From NCBI RefSeq assembly GCF_900106045.1, contig NZ_LT629802.1, forward strand, positions 1,922,001-1,986,000: a stretch of 64,000 nucleotides of DNA. The letters run 5' to 3'. The number at the start of each line of letters is the position of its first letter. Position 1 is the stretch's first letter. The DNA is from Pseudomonas mucidolens. GTDB taxonomy: Bacteria; Pseudomonadota; Gammaproteobacteria; Pseudomonadales; Pseudomonadaceae. Below are positions 8,083 through 17,800 of the stretch, piece by piece. The notes under the pieces were generated by a model that saw nothing but the letters and a program-made list of their open reading frames with translations, was not told the origin of the DNA and searched no databases. The translations under genes and the position numbers were made by a program.

Positions 8083-11000
8083 TTAAACCGCCGCAGTGCT
8101 GTGTCGCGCGTTTAATGTCAGTTGTTCTATAAGGTCTCTCAACGCCGCGTCTTTCTCATCAATCACCGCCTGTAACGCGTCAAAGTACTCATCCGATTGA
8201 GGGTCTGGATGAAGGCGTTTTACTTCCGCTGTTTTTCGCTGCGCATCGGAAGCGATCGCCTTGAATTGCGCGCTGTATTTTCTTTCCAGGAATCTGTGCC
8301 AGAACGAGCGGCTTAAAATATAGGTCTGCAATACCCGGCTCTTGCGCAATTTTTCCAACTCGATTTGCGCCTGTTCTATATCGCCTTTTATGTTTGGGTC
8401 ATAGCGTTCTACCAGCGAGTCAAATAACATTTTGTCAGGCTGTAGCGGCAGGTTGAACGCTTTTTTCAACTTGATCCGGTAATACAGCACAACTTCAATC
8501 GTGTCGACCGAGGAGTTCTGCTGCAATAACTGGTAGGCTTTACGTTCCGCCAGTCGATCCACGTTGCTCAGGAAAAACAAGCCTTCTGCCAGTCTCAGCA
8601 GGTCTTTCTCTGCGGCATTTTGATCGGCCAGCACTGAAGTGGCTGCAATCTGCCCCAAGACTTCAAGCTTGTTAAACATCAGGATTGCGCCGTCCCCGCA
8701 CGTGCCTTCGCCATAGGCTTTTCTGTACACCTCTGCGCGCAATTCGGTAGACCGCGAAATAGCCAGCAGCAGACGCCTGACGCGCTGAGTCAAGGCGATT
8801 CTGGATTCACTACTGTGTGTGTAGTCGGCTGACCAGGTCAAATCGTTCAGCAGCCTCAGCAGATCACTTGATGACGGTGTTGCCGCTTCTTCTATTCTGA
8901 GATTGAACCAGGTGTGGCGCCAATCATTGACCTCGGTTATGGGAATGCCTGACAACCAGCGCTCCACTGGACTATCAGTCATCGCCTGGTGAGTCGTACC
9001 CGGCAGGCGTCCACCCAGCTCGAAGCTATCGACACGCCGAAACTCAGCCAGCCTCGAGAGGCTGATCGCATTGAACGGGTTACCATGCAAGTAGGTGGCA
9101 CGATTGGTTCGCATCATATCGGGGTTGTTGAACAAGGAGGCTGGAATACTCTGGAGCCGGTTTTCTCGCAAATCCAAATGTTGCAAACCTGTTTGAGTTT
9201 CCGCGCCGATCGGCCAACTTTCAATACCCGTGGCGCGTAAGTTCAGATGAGCCAAATGCTGCAGGGGACGAATGTCGGGCGTGACGTTAAGGTGGTTACC
9301 TTGCAACACCAGATATTCCAGATGGCTCAGCCCCATCAAGCTATTCATACTCGCCTGATCGATAGGGATGCCTCCATCCGCCAAGTCCAAATACCTCAAT
9401 TCGCGCATGTCGCCAATGGAAGTGGGTATGCGGCTGAGGTGTGCATGGTCAATGGTCAGAATTTTTAAATTGCTGAACAGCCGCAAAAAACGCTCATAGT
9501 CTTCAGTGCGATCTACTTGAAGGGTTTCGGGGAGCGAGGGTCGCGAAATTTCGAGGCTCGCGACATGATTAAAGTCGCCACTCAGAAACGTCGGGATTTC
9601 AGCATATTGTGTGCATTCCAAGCGGAGGGTGTAACCCAGCTCGACACCGGTGTCATCGAAAAACACTACAGTCTCGCGACGCCAGGCCTTGAGAATTTCT
9701 TCTTTCATGCGGACCCGATCGTTTCGAGTAAATATTGTCCTCGGTCCCCTGGCCGAATCACGCCATGCGTTGAGCTGTGCGACCAGCGTGTCATATTCAA
9801 CCCTTCTGCGTTCCAACTCGACAATCAGTTGCGGTCCGGACAGATTGAGTGACTGCATAAAACTATTGGCTTGCTCAATACTGAAGCTGGGGTACAGCGC
9901 CATGGTTTTTTGAAGTTGCTCGCTGGGATGGACCCAATTCGCAACACGGGAAAAAAAACCTCGAATGGATGAGGGGTAGGCGATGAATGATATATCCACA
10001 TTCAGGGGTGAAGATAACCATTGCGGCAATACTTTTTTGCCGAGCACGGCTTTTGAAATATCACGTTTTTCAGCAGCGTTTGTTACCAGCGCTTGCTTGA
10101 ATTCAGGAAGCTGGTCTTTGCTGTCGACCTTCATGGTCTTTCGTTCCGCGGGATTTAACAGCGCCCATACGGATTCCAGCAAGTTATCGCCTTGTTGGGG
10201 CAACTGATTTAAAATGTCACCTTGCTCGTTGCAAGCAAAATAGTGACTGCCTTTTTTTAGCAGGATTTTACGCTGGTCGCTGTGAGTATTCCCGACACTC
10301 AGAAGGGGCGTTTCAGTCACGTTGTTTTCAAATACGTCCAAGCGGGTATCCTCAGGCCAGCCGGGCTGGGAGACCACCTCATGCAATAACAAGTGGGTGC
10401 TTTCAGCACTCGCCAGCGTGTCTTTATAGAGCCCTTCCAGCGCCCGATTGAGTTCCACTTCTTTTTGCACCCAATCGATGTGCTCGGCAACCCTGAAAGG
10501 AACAACCCCTTCTTTCAAGGTTTGCCGTTCTAGCTGAGTGGTTTGTTTGAGCATGCACTCGATGACACTGACGGGCAGTTGCGGGTACTTCGCGGCCAGG
10601 GCCGAAATATCAGGGTCATGGCTGAACTCCCGCTGCCGGTAAAGCCGCTCGAAAAGTTTGAATTTTGTGCTTTCAACCGCATCGGCGATTTTCCTGGCCA
10701 ACTTCACGATTTGCTGCTCGATGGTCAGGCCTGTTTCGCCCAACACGTTTTCCATATGCTGAGCATTCGAACGCTCGACGATCAATGTCAAGAAATCAGG
10801 GCCATCCATCTCTTCGCGGGTCAGGCTGATTGCGGACAAGGCTGCACTTTCTGATTCTCCGTACGTACCCACGACGCGTCCCTGAGCATCAACTATGTTT
10901 AATTGAGTCTGCGCAAAGAAACCCGGGATGTTGGTCAATCCCCATAGCTGGATATTTGAATCCTGTTGCGTGCCGCTAGGGTAGTAACGCATCTGTTCGA

Positions 11001-14000
11001 TAAACACATCAATGTCGTCCAGTACCTTGAAACGCTTGCAGGTATCGAGCAGGTACACCGGCGCGGTTAGATTGTTTCTGTGTACATAACGCAAGGCGCT
11101 GGCCCGGACTCCGGTGATCGCCAGAACGTGGCTGATGACCTCGTTGGAAAAGTTATAAAGCTGATTGCTCAAACGGCGGAACAGTTTTGTCACTGGCCAC
11201 ACCAGCGGTTCCTCTGTCACACGACGCCATGCGCCTGCCGAGTTATGTTCCAGAACCGGCTGGTTTTCCTGCTCGCCTCTCGGGTGTTTTAACTTGAAAC
11301 GTTTTTCAGCAGTATCGTATTCGACCTGAAATATGCGCCCATCCAGTGGCAGGTATTGCTTGCCGTCAACCTGGTAAATTCCCAGGGCATCGGGCCTGAG
11401 GCCGGCGGGCAGAATCACATTACTCTCATAGGCCAATAACGGCGCCTGGTCCAAGTGTGACTCGCCACTGGGCAAACGTTGGGCCGAAGCGGCGTTACCC
11501 AATGTGGTTCGCAACCCGTTGATATCAGCCGGGCTGCCCATGCCCATCAACGTCCGTTCTTCGGGCGTCAGGACATCGCTGATTGCCAGATAAAAACTAT
11601 CGGTATTATCCGGCACCGCTTGCAGGGTTGAAGAGTGAGGCGGGGCCACTTGATAGCGCTCGTCACCTAAATGTTCGAGGACGATCGTTCGATCATCCGC
11701 GCCCATCCGTTGATACGGCTTATACAGTTCTTCCTGGGAACGCTGGGTAATGATCAGCGACCTGTCCAATTTGATATCCAGCTGTTGTGCTGCAAAGGTT
11801 CGGGCCCAGATGTCATATTCTTGGTTGTATCGGCGTGGGTGATAGATGCTATCAATGGCTCGGTTGACTTGCTCTGTTTCCAGATACTTTTGCGCCAGGC
11901 TGAAGTACTGGTTCGGCAATTTAAGTTGCTGGCGCAGCGCAGTGCTGTCCGCCTCGGAGAGAGGGTGATTGCGCAATATCTCGCGCGCACCCACCTCAGA
12001 CAAACCGCTGAAAAACATTCTGAAGCTATTCAATGTCTGGCTGAACGGGCTGTTGTCGACAGCCCGTTGGTTGGGCAAGAATTTTCCGCTCTCGCTGTTA
12101 ATTGCCCACGGGTGATCCCGGGTCAAACCTTCGAGGTTATACAGTGTATCGTGCAGGGTTATTCGTTCCGCTCTGGCGAGTGTCGCAATGTGCTCACGTA
12201 TCACTGCAATCCGAGCACTTTCGCTGCGGTTTTTATTATCTTCGCGACCTAACAATGAGGAGTCAGGTAGTTGTCTCAATATGACTCGGAACAACGGGTC
12301 GCTTGTGGTTTCCCCCAGGCCGTGATCATCCAATGCTGTATAGGTACCATCCGCCTGGCGCTTGATGCTCACCACCGTAGGCAATCCGTGTATATCGCCC
12401 TTGCGGGTGTACGATTCAATCAAGCCGCCATCGGCATCCCACACATTCAAGGTGGAGTGGTCGGGCCAACTGTCCAGTTGCGTTAACAGACCGAATACCA
12501 CTTCATGCATCAGATGCGGCATCTGATCCTGCTGAGTGAAGTCGTCGGTCAAATGCTCGATGACCTTGTCGATGTGCAACCGGCGCACCCCCTCCAGCAG
12601 ATGCGCCGGTGCCGGCTGACCGTCCCACACCTTTTTCAGGACATCATGTGTGATACCGGTACTTTTCAGCATTTTGGTGAGTTGGGTGCTGGAGAACGGC
12701 TTTGAATTGGTCGGCAGCATTCGCTGCAACAAATCAATGTCGGATAACGTGTGGATGTTCTCGACCTGCAGATGCCAGCGTTGCACGTTTACATCAAACG
12801 CCACGCAGGGACAGTAGAGGGCAGGGTTTGACGCGACCAGGGTGAACGCTTTGCGCTTGTCGTCATACACCACTTGTATGGCAACCTGTTGTTCCTCCGT
12901 ACTGAGTTTTACGTAAGAGTATTCACCCACTTGATAAATGCCTTGATCATTTGGGGTAAGGCCATCAAGTAATAACACGTCAACTTTTTCATAGGGTTCT
13001 ATGGTCGGCGTCCACAGTTCTTGTTGGCCGTCCTCACGCATGACCCGTTGCGGTTTATCCAGTTTATGCCACAGCTCCCTCATGCGCTGGCTGTGCAAGC
13101 GACTGGCTGTCAGTGACAAACGCAAGCTGATGACCAAGTCCAGGCAATCGGCCAGCGCAGAGGCAAACTCCGCGTGCTGACCTTTGGTAAGTGCAATGCC
13201 ACCACTGACCAAGCTATAACCCAGAGAGCCGAATAGCGCGGTCTGCATAATGCGGTTCAAACCCAAGACGCCGCCCGGTAGAGGTAACGTCAATAGCTCA
13301 AGGACTTCCCCACCGACTTGAATGGCATGGGTTTTGAACGCATTCCAGTCGGCCTCCGAGCGCGTACTGGCGAGTAAACTCAATGCTTCACGATAGCGGC
13401 CTGCCTGGTGGGTGGAGACAACGGCGGCAAGGTGTGGCGAACGCGATTCCAGGGGTTGCCCGGTAATACGCATGCGCTCGAAGCTCTGGTCGGTGAACTC
13501 GTAACGAACGGGTTCGTATTGCATGGCTTGAGCCAGCAAGAACCGTTGCGGGTCTTGCGTCTTTGATACGCTGCGCAGTTTTTCAAACGCCGACAACTGA
13601 GCAGGCGAGAGCTGGCTCGTAAACCAGCCCATGTCTTCCTGTTGATAGCTTTGCTTGAGCAGCGCCTTGAAGGTTTGCAGGGACTCAGCGAAAGAGTGGT
13701 GTAGAACAAATGCCCCGCCACGGCGCTGCGGGAAATAGCTTAAATGCGTGCTCTCATCGGCTAGCTGGACAAGGAACAGCGGATAGTACGAGCCGCCTCC
13801 CGCTTCATTTGACGTCAGGGTGATCTGTGCCTGACCCTGCTCAAGGGCTTTTTTATATCGGCCGTACAACGGTTCTGTAAGACCGCTATTGCTTGAATCC
13901 CTGAGCGCTTCGAGTAATTCGAATTTGATGCATACCTTCGCGGCATCGTCTATCAGGGTACGCAACGTGCCTCCCGCACTCAGCGATGCTTCGATTTCAC

Positions 14001-14604
14001 GTTTCAGCTGTTGTCCCAGGTCCAACTCCCGCGAAATACGAATGAACGTCTTGATTGACAAATGTTCTGCGTTTTCACCCTTCAGGGTACTGGCCGTTTC
14101 ATAGCTGAACCCCGTCACGTCTGCATACGAAGTGGTGTAACCAAAGTTAAGACAGGCTGCACGCCACACACTCATTGTGCTGACATGCAATTTGAATCTT
14201 GATTCGTCCAATGCTCGGCGGCGGCGCCCAATGCCCAGGTTTTTTTTGGTCACGGCCCACAGCGAAGGACGTTCGATAACTTCCCCATAACGGGTCGATA
14301 TGAACATTTTTTCGGGGTTCAAGGTTAGGCCGGTGGCGGTCTTGAGCGCTTCGATCAAACGCGCCAGACCCTGTTTTTTGAAGGTGTTTGTGATTCGAGC
14401 ACTTTCGTTCTCGACATCTTTCAGGGCTTTCAGTGCCGCACGCTCAAGTACCACATATTCGCGCTGTTGCTCATCGCTGAGCGTGGCAAAGCTTTTGCGG
14501 ACTTGCGTCTGAAGGTGACGCAGCGCTTCTTGCATTTGCCATTGCTCGGATGAAAGCAGAAGTTGGGTTGAAGGATTAAACAGCGTTGAATTTTCCGACA
14601 TCAT
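8083..14604 (-). CDS. Giant NEL-type E3 ubiquitin ligase-like toxin/effector with LRRs (2173 aa)
   Basis: The C-terminal 290 residues (about 1880-2130) align by eye with the NEL ligase domain of Shigella IpaH and Salmonella SspH. Shared features are a Trp-rich start (NDWRHTWFNL), the catalytic TCGDGAILMFNKLE with Cys at residue 1969 and Asp two residues on (CxD), a LLRLAEGLFFL segment, DTIEVVLYYRIKL, and a late FWHRFLERK. In front are about six leucine-rich repeats (about 1690-1850; for example LRYLDLADGGIP, LAHLNLRATGIESWP, LQHLDLRENRLQSIP). Residues 1-1680 are built from toxin-like modules of the DUF6543/'dermonecrotic toxin' kind with internal repetition (see findings) and a hydrophobic stretch near 430-480. 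There is no Sec signal peptide. By family knowledge NEL enzymes transfer ubiquitin in eukaryotic cells, so a host-directed effector is inferred; the delivery route is unknown. ATG 14604 or the adjacent ATG 14601 could start. The gene is divergent from a related 1598-aa gene, 243 bp away. Confidence 0.85.
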   Translation of the reverse strand: MMSENSTLFNPSTQLLLSSEQWQMQEALRHLQTQVRKSFATLSDEQQREYVVLERAALKALKDVENESARITNTFKKQGLARLIEALKTATGLTLNPEKMFISTRYGEVIERPSLWAVTKKNLGIGRRRRALDESRFKLHVSTMSVWRAACLNFGYTTSYADVTGFSYETASTLKGENAEHLSIKTFIRISRELDLGQQLKREIEASLSAGGTLRTLIDDAAKVCIKFELLEALRDSSNSGLTEPLYGRYKKALEQGQAQITLTSNEAGGGSYYPLFLVQLADESTHLSYFPQRRGGAFVLHHSFAESLQTFKALLKQSYQQEDMGWFTSQLSPAQLSAFEKLRSVSKTQDPQRFLLAQAMQYEPVRYEFTDQSFERMRITGQPLESRSPHLAAVVSTHQAGRYREALSLLASTRSEADWNAFKTHAIQVGGEVLELLTLPLPGGVLGLNRIMQTALFGSLGYSLVSGGIALTKGQHAEFASALADCLDLVISLRLSLTASRLHSQRMRELWHKLDKPQRVMREDGQQELWTPTIEPYEKVDVLLLDGLTPNDQGIYQVGEYSYVKLSTEEQQVAIQVVYDDKRKAFTLVASNPALYCPCVAFDVNVQRWHLQVENIHTLSDIDLLQRMLPTNSKPFSSTQLTKMLKSTGITHDVLKKVWDGQPAPAHLLEGVRRLHIDKVIEHLTDDFTQQDQMPHLMHEVVFGLLTQLDSWPDHSTLNVWDADGGLIESYTRKGDIHGLPTVVSIKRQADGTYTALDDHGLGETTSDPLFRVILRQLPDSSLLGREDNKNRSESARIAVIREHIATLARAERITLHDTLYNLEGLTRDHPWAINSESGKFLPNQRAVDNSPFSQTLNSFRMFFSGLSEVGAREILRNHPLSEADSTALRQQLKLPNQYFSLAQKYLETEQVNRAIDSIYHPRRYNQEYDIWARTFAAQQLDIKLDRSLIITQRSQEELYKPYQRMGADDRTIVLEHLGDERYQVAPPHSSTLQAVPDNTDSFYLAISDVLTPEERTLMGMGSPADINGLRTTLGNAASAQRLPSGESHLDQAPLLAYESNVILPAGLRPDALGIYQVDGKQYLPLDGRIFQVEYDTAEKRFKLKHPRGEQENQPVLEHNSAGAWRRVTEEPLVWPVTKLFRRLSNQLYNFSNEVISHVLAITGVRASALRYVHRNNLTAPVYLLDTCKRFKVLDDIDVFIEQMRYYPSGTQQDSNIQLWGLTNIPGFFAQTQLNIVDAQGRVVGTYGESESAALSAISLTREEMDGPDFLTLIVERSNAQHMENVLGETGLTIEQQIVKLARKIADAVESTKFKLFERLYRQREFSHDPDISALAAKYPQLPVSVIECMLKQTTQLERQTLKEGVVPFRVAEHIDWVQKEVELNRALEGLYKDTLASAESTHLLLHEVVSQPGWPEDTRLDVFENNVTETPLLSVGNTHSDQRKILLKKGSHYFACNEQGDILNQLPQQGDNLLESVWALLNPAERKTMKVDSKDQLPEFKQALVTNAAEKRDISKAVLGKKVLPQWLSSPLNVDISFIAYPSSIRGFFSRVANWVHPSEQLQKTMALYPSFSIEQANSFMQSLNLSGPQLIVELERRRVEYDTLVAQLNAWRDSARGPRTIFTRNDRVRMKEEILKAWRRETVVFFDDTGVELGYTLRLECTQYAEIPTFLSGDFNHVASLEISRPSLPETLQVDRTEDYERFLRLFSNLKILTIDHAHLSRIPTSIGDMRELRYLDLADGGIPIDQASMNSLMGLSHLEYLVLQGNHLNVTPDIRPLQHLAHLNLRATGIESWPIGAETQTGLQHLDLRENRLQSIPASLFNNPDMMRTNRATYLHGNPFNAISLSRLAEFRRVDSFELGGRLPGTTHQAMTDSPVERWLSGIPITEVNDWRHTWFNLRIEEAATPSSSDLLRLLNDLTWSADYTHSSESRIALTQRVRRLLLAISRSTELRAEVYRKAYGEGTCGDGAILMFNKLEVLGQIAATSVLADQNAAEKDLLRLAEGLFFLSNVDRLAERKAYQLLQQNSSVDTIEVVLYYRIKLKKAFNLPLQPDKMLFDSLVERYDPNIKGDIEQAQIELEKLRKSRVLQTYILSRSFWHRFLERKYSAQFKAIASDAQRKTAEVKRLHPDPQSDEYFDALQAVIDEKDAALRDLIEQLTLNARHSTAAV

Positions 14605-14819
14605 GTACTACTCGAAAGAGTGAAAGCACTAACATCGCAGTTATATACCCACTCTGTGCGTTACATAGATGCCGTTGCCCGCTGCCGCCAGTGTTAGATA
14701 TTCAATAAGCGATCACCGCTTCATGCAGACCTGGAGCGTACAAAAAAATGACAGGTGATCGGTTGCGCGATGCCGTAACTATCTATGGGTGCCGGTTTCA
14801 GAGGCTGCGATAGGTTAGG

Positions 14820-14847
14820 GGTTTACCTCTTGATATCGAAATAAACC
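14820..14847 (+). promoter_or_regulatory. Inverted repeat abutting the start codon of the 1598-aa NEL gene
   Basis: GGTTTA (14820-14825) and TAAACC (14842-14847) form an inverted repeat ending directly before the ATG at 14848. No clear Shine-Dalgarno sequence is visible there. It could be a small operator or a start-masking hairpin. The rest of the 243-bp divergent spacer is AT-richer than its surroundings and must hold both promoters, but I cannot assign -35/-10 boxes securely. Confidence 0.35.
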
Positions 14848-17800
14848 ATGAGCTTACGAAAATCGCTTCCTCAATTCGACGCACGCGACCTTGCCCGCAG
14901 TGATCTTGATCCCCTTGAATTAACCCTCAGCCATATGCCCAAGTGGTTGTTGGACGCTGAGCCTCGGCTGATTGACGCGCTGAAGTCATCAATGGCCCTC
15001 AGTCATGATTATCACGTCAAGGTCGGAAAGCAGTTTGGCGAGTTAGAAAGTGTCGAGCAATATTGCGCTCCGTTATTGTCTGCCGAACTGCAGCGTCGTT
15101 TCCCCGGCGCACTCGACGTTCATCATGACCACGTGTCGTTAGTGCATGTGCACATCGACGGTTTTGATCCGCTGTTCTTAAGGTTGCACCAACATTTGAT
15201 CCATGCCGAACCTAAAACCTTGCTTTGGGCGGCGTTGCAAAATTTCTCGGCTGATGAAGCGCTTGAGGGCGGCATGCACCCCCAAAGCGCTATTCTTAAA
15301 GACGCACAGCGTGATCGGCCAAGCCCGGTACGGCCTTATGAATTTGCCGCAGCCTGTCGCGCGCTGGATTTAGGGCTTAAGTACCAGCTTTATTTACAGC
15401 AATTCCTCGGCGTGGCGGCCACAGGTGCCGTCACGCTTACCGCGGAACAATCCACGACGCATGAAAACCTGCAGCGACTCAAGACCTATGACATGCAGGT
15501 GGACGCGCACATTGCTTTTCTGAGTAAAAAAGTCAGTGAGCCGGTTTATAAAACGCTGATTGCCTTATTGGTTCCCGATTCAGGATCTGGGGTCAAAGGG
15601 ACTGTGTACCTGGACGGTAAACCCCTCGTTATAAGTACGTTGTCGATACTGGACACTCAGGTCGACGGTATCATTGTGTTTTCCTCCGATACAGTACTGA
15701 TGCACCCGGACAATCGGGTAATTCTCTACATCCCCAATGATCCGGAAACGCCGTTTTGTGAGTACGCCTCACTGGCACAGATGACCGCTGAATTAAGGCG
15801 TCGTTTATTGGATCCGACGTACCTGCGGTTTTTTACGTGCTTTATTGCGCTTGAGGCCAAACCAGCGTTTCTCCAGCGTGTCAGCGAGAACCCCGAGCAT
15901 CTCTTTCTTACCACGCCAGTAACGGACCTGGCGCCCGCAGAGTATCTGGTGTCGGTGCAGCTCAAAAACATGTTTGCGGACGCCCGACAATTAGCGGTAC
16001 CCACTGGCGTGCTGGATGCGGCAGAGCGTGAGCGGCGCTGGCAGCTGTATAAAAATGTCGGGTTGGCGCTGGTGAATGTCGCTGCGCTGTTTGTACCCGA
16101 ACTGGGCGCGCTGATGCTGGCGGTGGCCGCCGTGAAAATGCTCGGGGAAGTATTTGAAGGTGTCGAAAGTTGGGCTCGTGGTGACATCGATCATGCGCGC
16201 GAACACTTTCTGAATGTGGCTAAAGATATTGCGCTCACGGCAGCGGTCGCGGTAGGCGGCGTTGTACTGCAAAAAGCCGTCATTCGCTTGAGTCAGGCCA
16301 GCAAGGCTTTTTTAGAGGATTTTGAGCCTGTTCTGCAGGAAGACGGTAGCGCACGGTTGTGGAACAAGAACCTTGAGCCCTATGAAGCCAACCCAAAACC
16401 CGGGCCATCACACGAACCGGATGCTTTGGGCATTATCACCGTTGACGACAAACACTATGTCGAGGTGGACGGAAAAACCTATCAAGTAAGGTTTGATCAG
16501 ACGCTAAAACAATGGCGCACGGTTCATCCAAATCGTATCAACGCGTTCCAGCCTGCGTTGCTGCATAACCAACAAGGTGCTTGGCAGCATGCCCATGAAT
16601 GGCCCTTGGAGTGGCAAGGCAGTTCAACCTTGATCGGGCGCTTGGGGCGAGATGTCTCCAAGCTTGAGCCGCAGGCGCTACGCTGCGCGCAAAAGCTGAC
16701 TGATACCTCGGAAGATGTGATGCGCCGTGTGCACCTTGAGCATTTGGCGCCGCCGTTGTTGTTGAGCGACACGCTTGAGCGATTTGTGATCGATCGAAAA
16801 ATAACCCGTTTCATCAGCCAAATGAGTTCAGGTCTGCATAACGACCCTGAAGCCGCAGAACTGCAACTCAGGCTGCTCCCGTTGTTGCCGCGATGGCCAC
16901 AAGGCAAAGGGTTGCAGGTGGGGGCGCGGGCGTCGCAGAACATCAGCCACTACGGTCATGAGCAATGGGCTACCACCTCCCGCATTGAGCTGCCCGAGAC
17001 TGTACTCAAACAAGGGCGAGTACTTGAAAGCGTTCTTGAGCAACTTTCTGCGCAGCAGCGCCAGGTGCTGCTGGCTACAGAAGATGGCACGAACCACACC
17101 GCGTTATTGCAAACACTGGTTCGAATGCTCGGCGAACAAGCCCAACAACAACGATGGCAGTTGTTCGAAGGGTTATATGCGCGTTTTAACCGGTCTACCC
17201 TGGAGGAAACACGCGCGCTGGAACGTGCCTTTCCCGGGTTGCCCAAAAGGGTTGCACAACGTCTGGCCGAGACAGCCAATGAGCAGGAATTGTTATCGCT
17301 TCGTTCTGCCAAGGTGCCTTTGACCCTCGCCGAGCATGCGCGCCTGCACCTGCATGATGTGCGGCTCAATCGCGCCTTCGAAGGTTTTTACCTGCAGAGC
17401 CTGGATAATCCCGATACGTTGACACTCGCGCGACATTTTTCGCCCCGACTGCCCGGGTGGCCCGCTGATATTCAGTTGGAGGTGCGTGAACACTCGGTCG
17501 TGGGCAAGGTGCTGTGTCGCTGGGGTGATGAAAGCTCAAGTCATCCGCAGGTGCTGGTGAAAACAGCGCACCGCTATCGTCGCTATCAGGCCGAAGATCA
17601 ACTGTACCGGGCCGTGCCTGGGAGCGAAGCGTGTCTGTTTGAAGCGCTACTGTCAGCGTTGCCCGAGGTGCAATCGCCGGTGTCAGCGGATGTAGAGAGC
17701 TTTGCTGGAGCGTTGGCTGAAATAGCCATCAAAGACCGGGATGAATCCGCACGCGTGCTGGGCATGCAACGCCTCAACCGGGGTTTCAGGGCGCCGAGTC

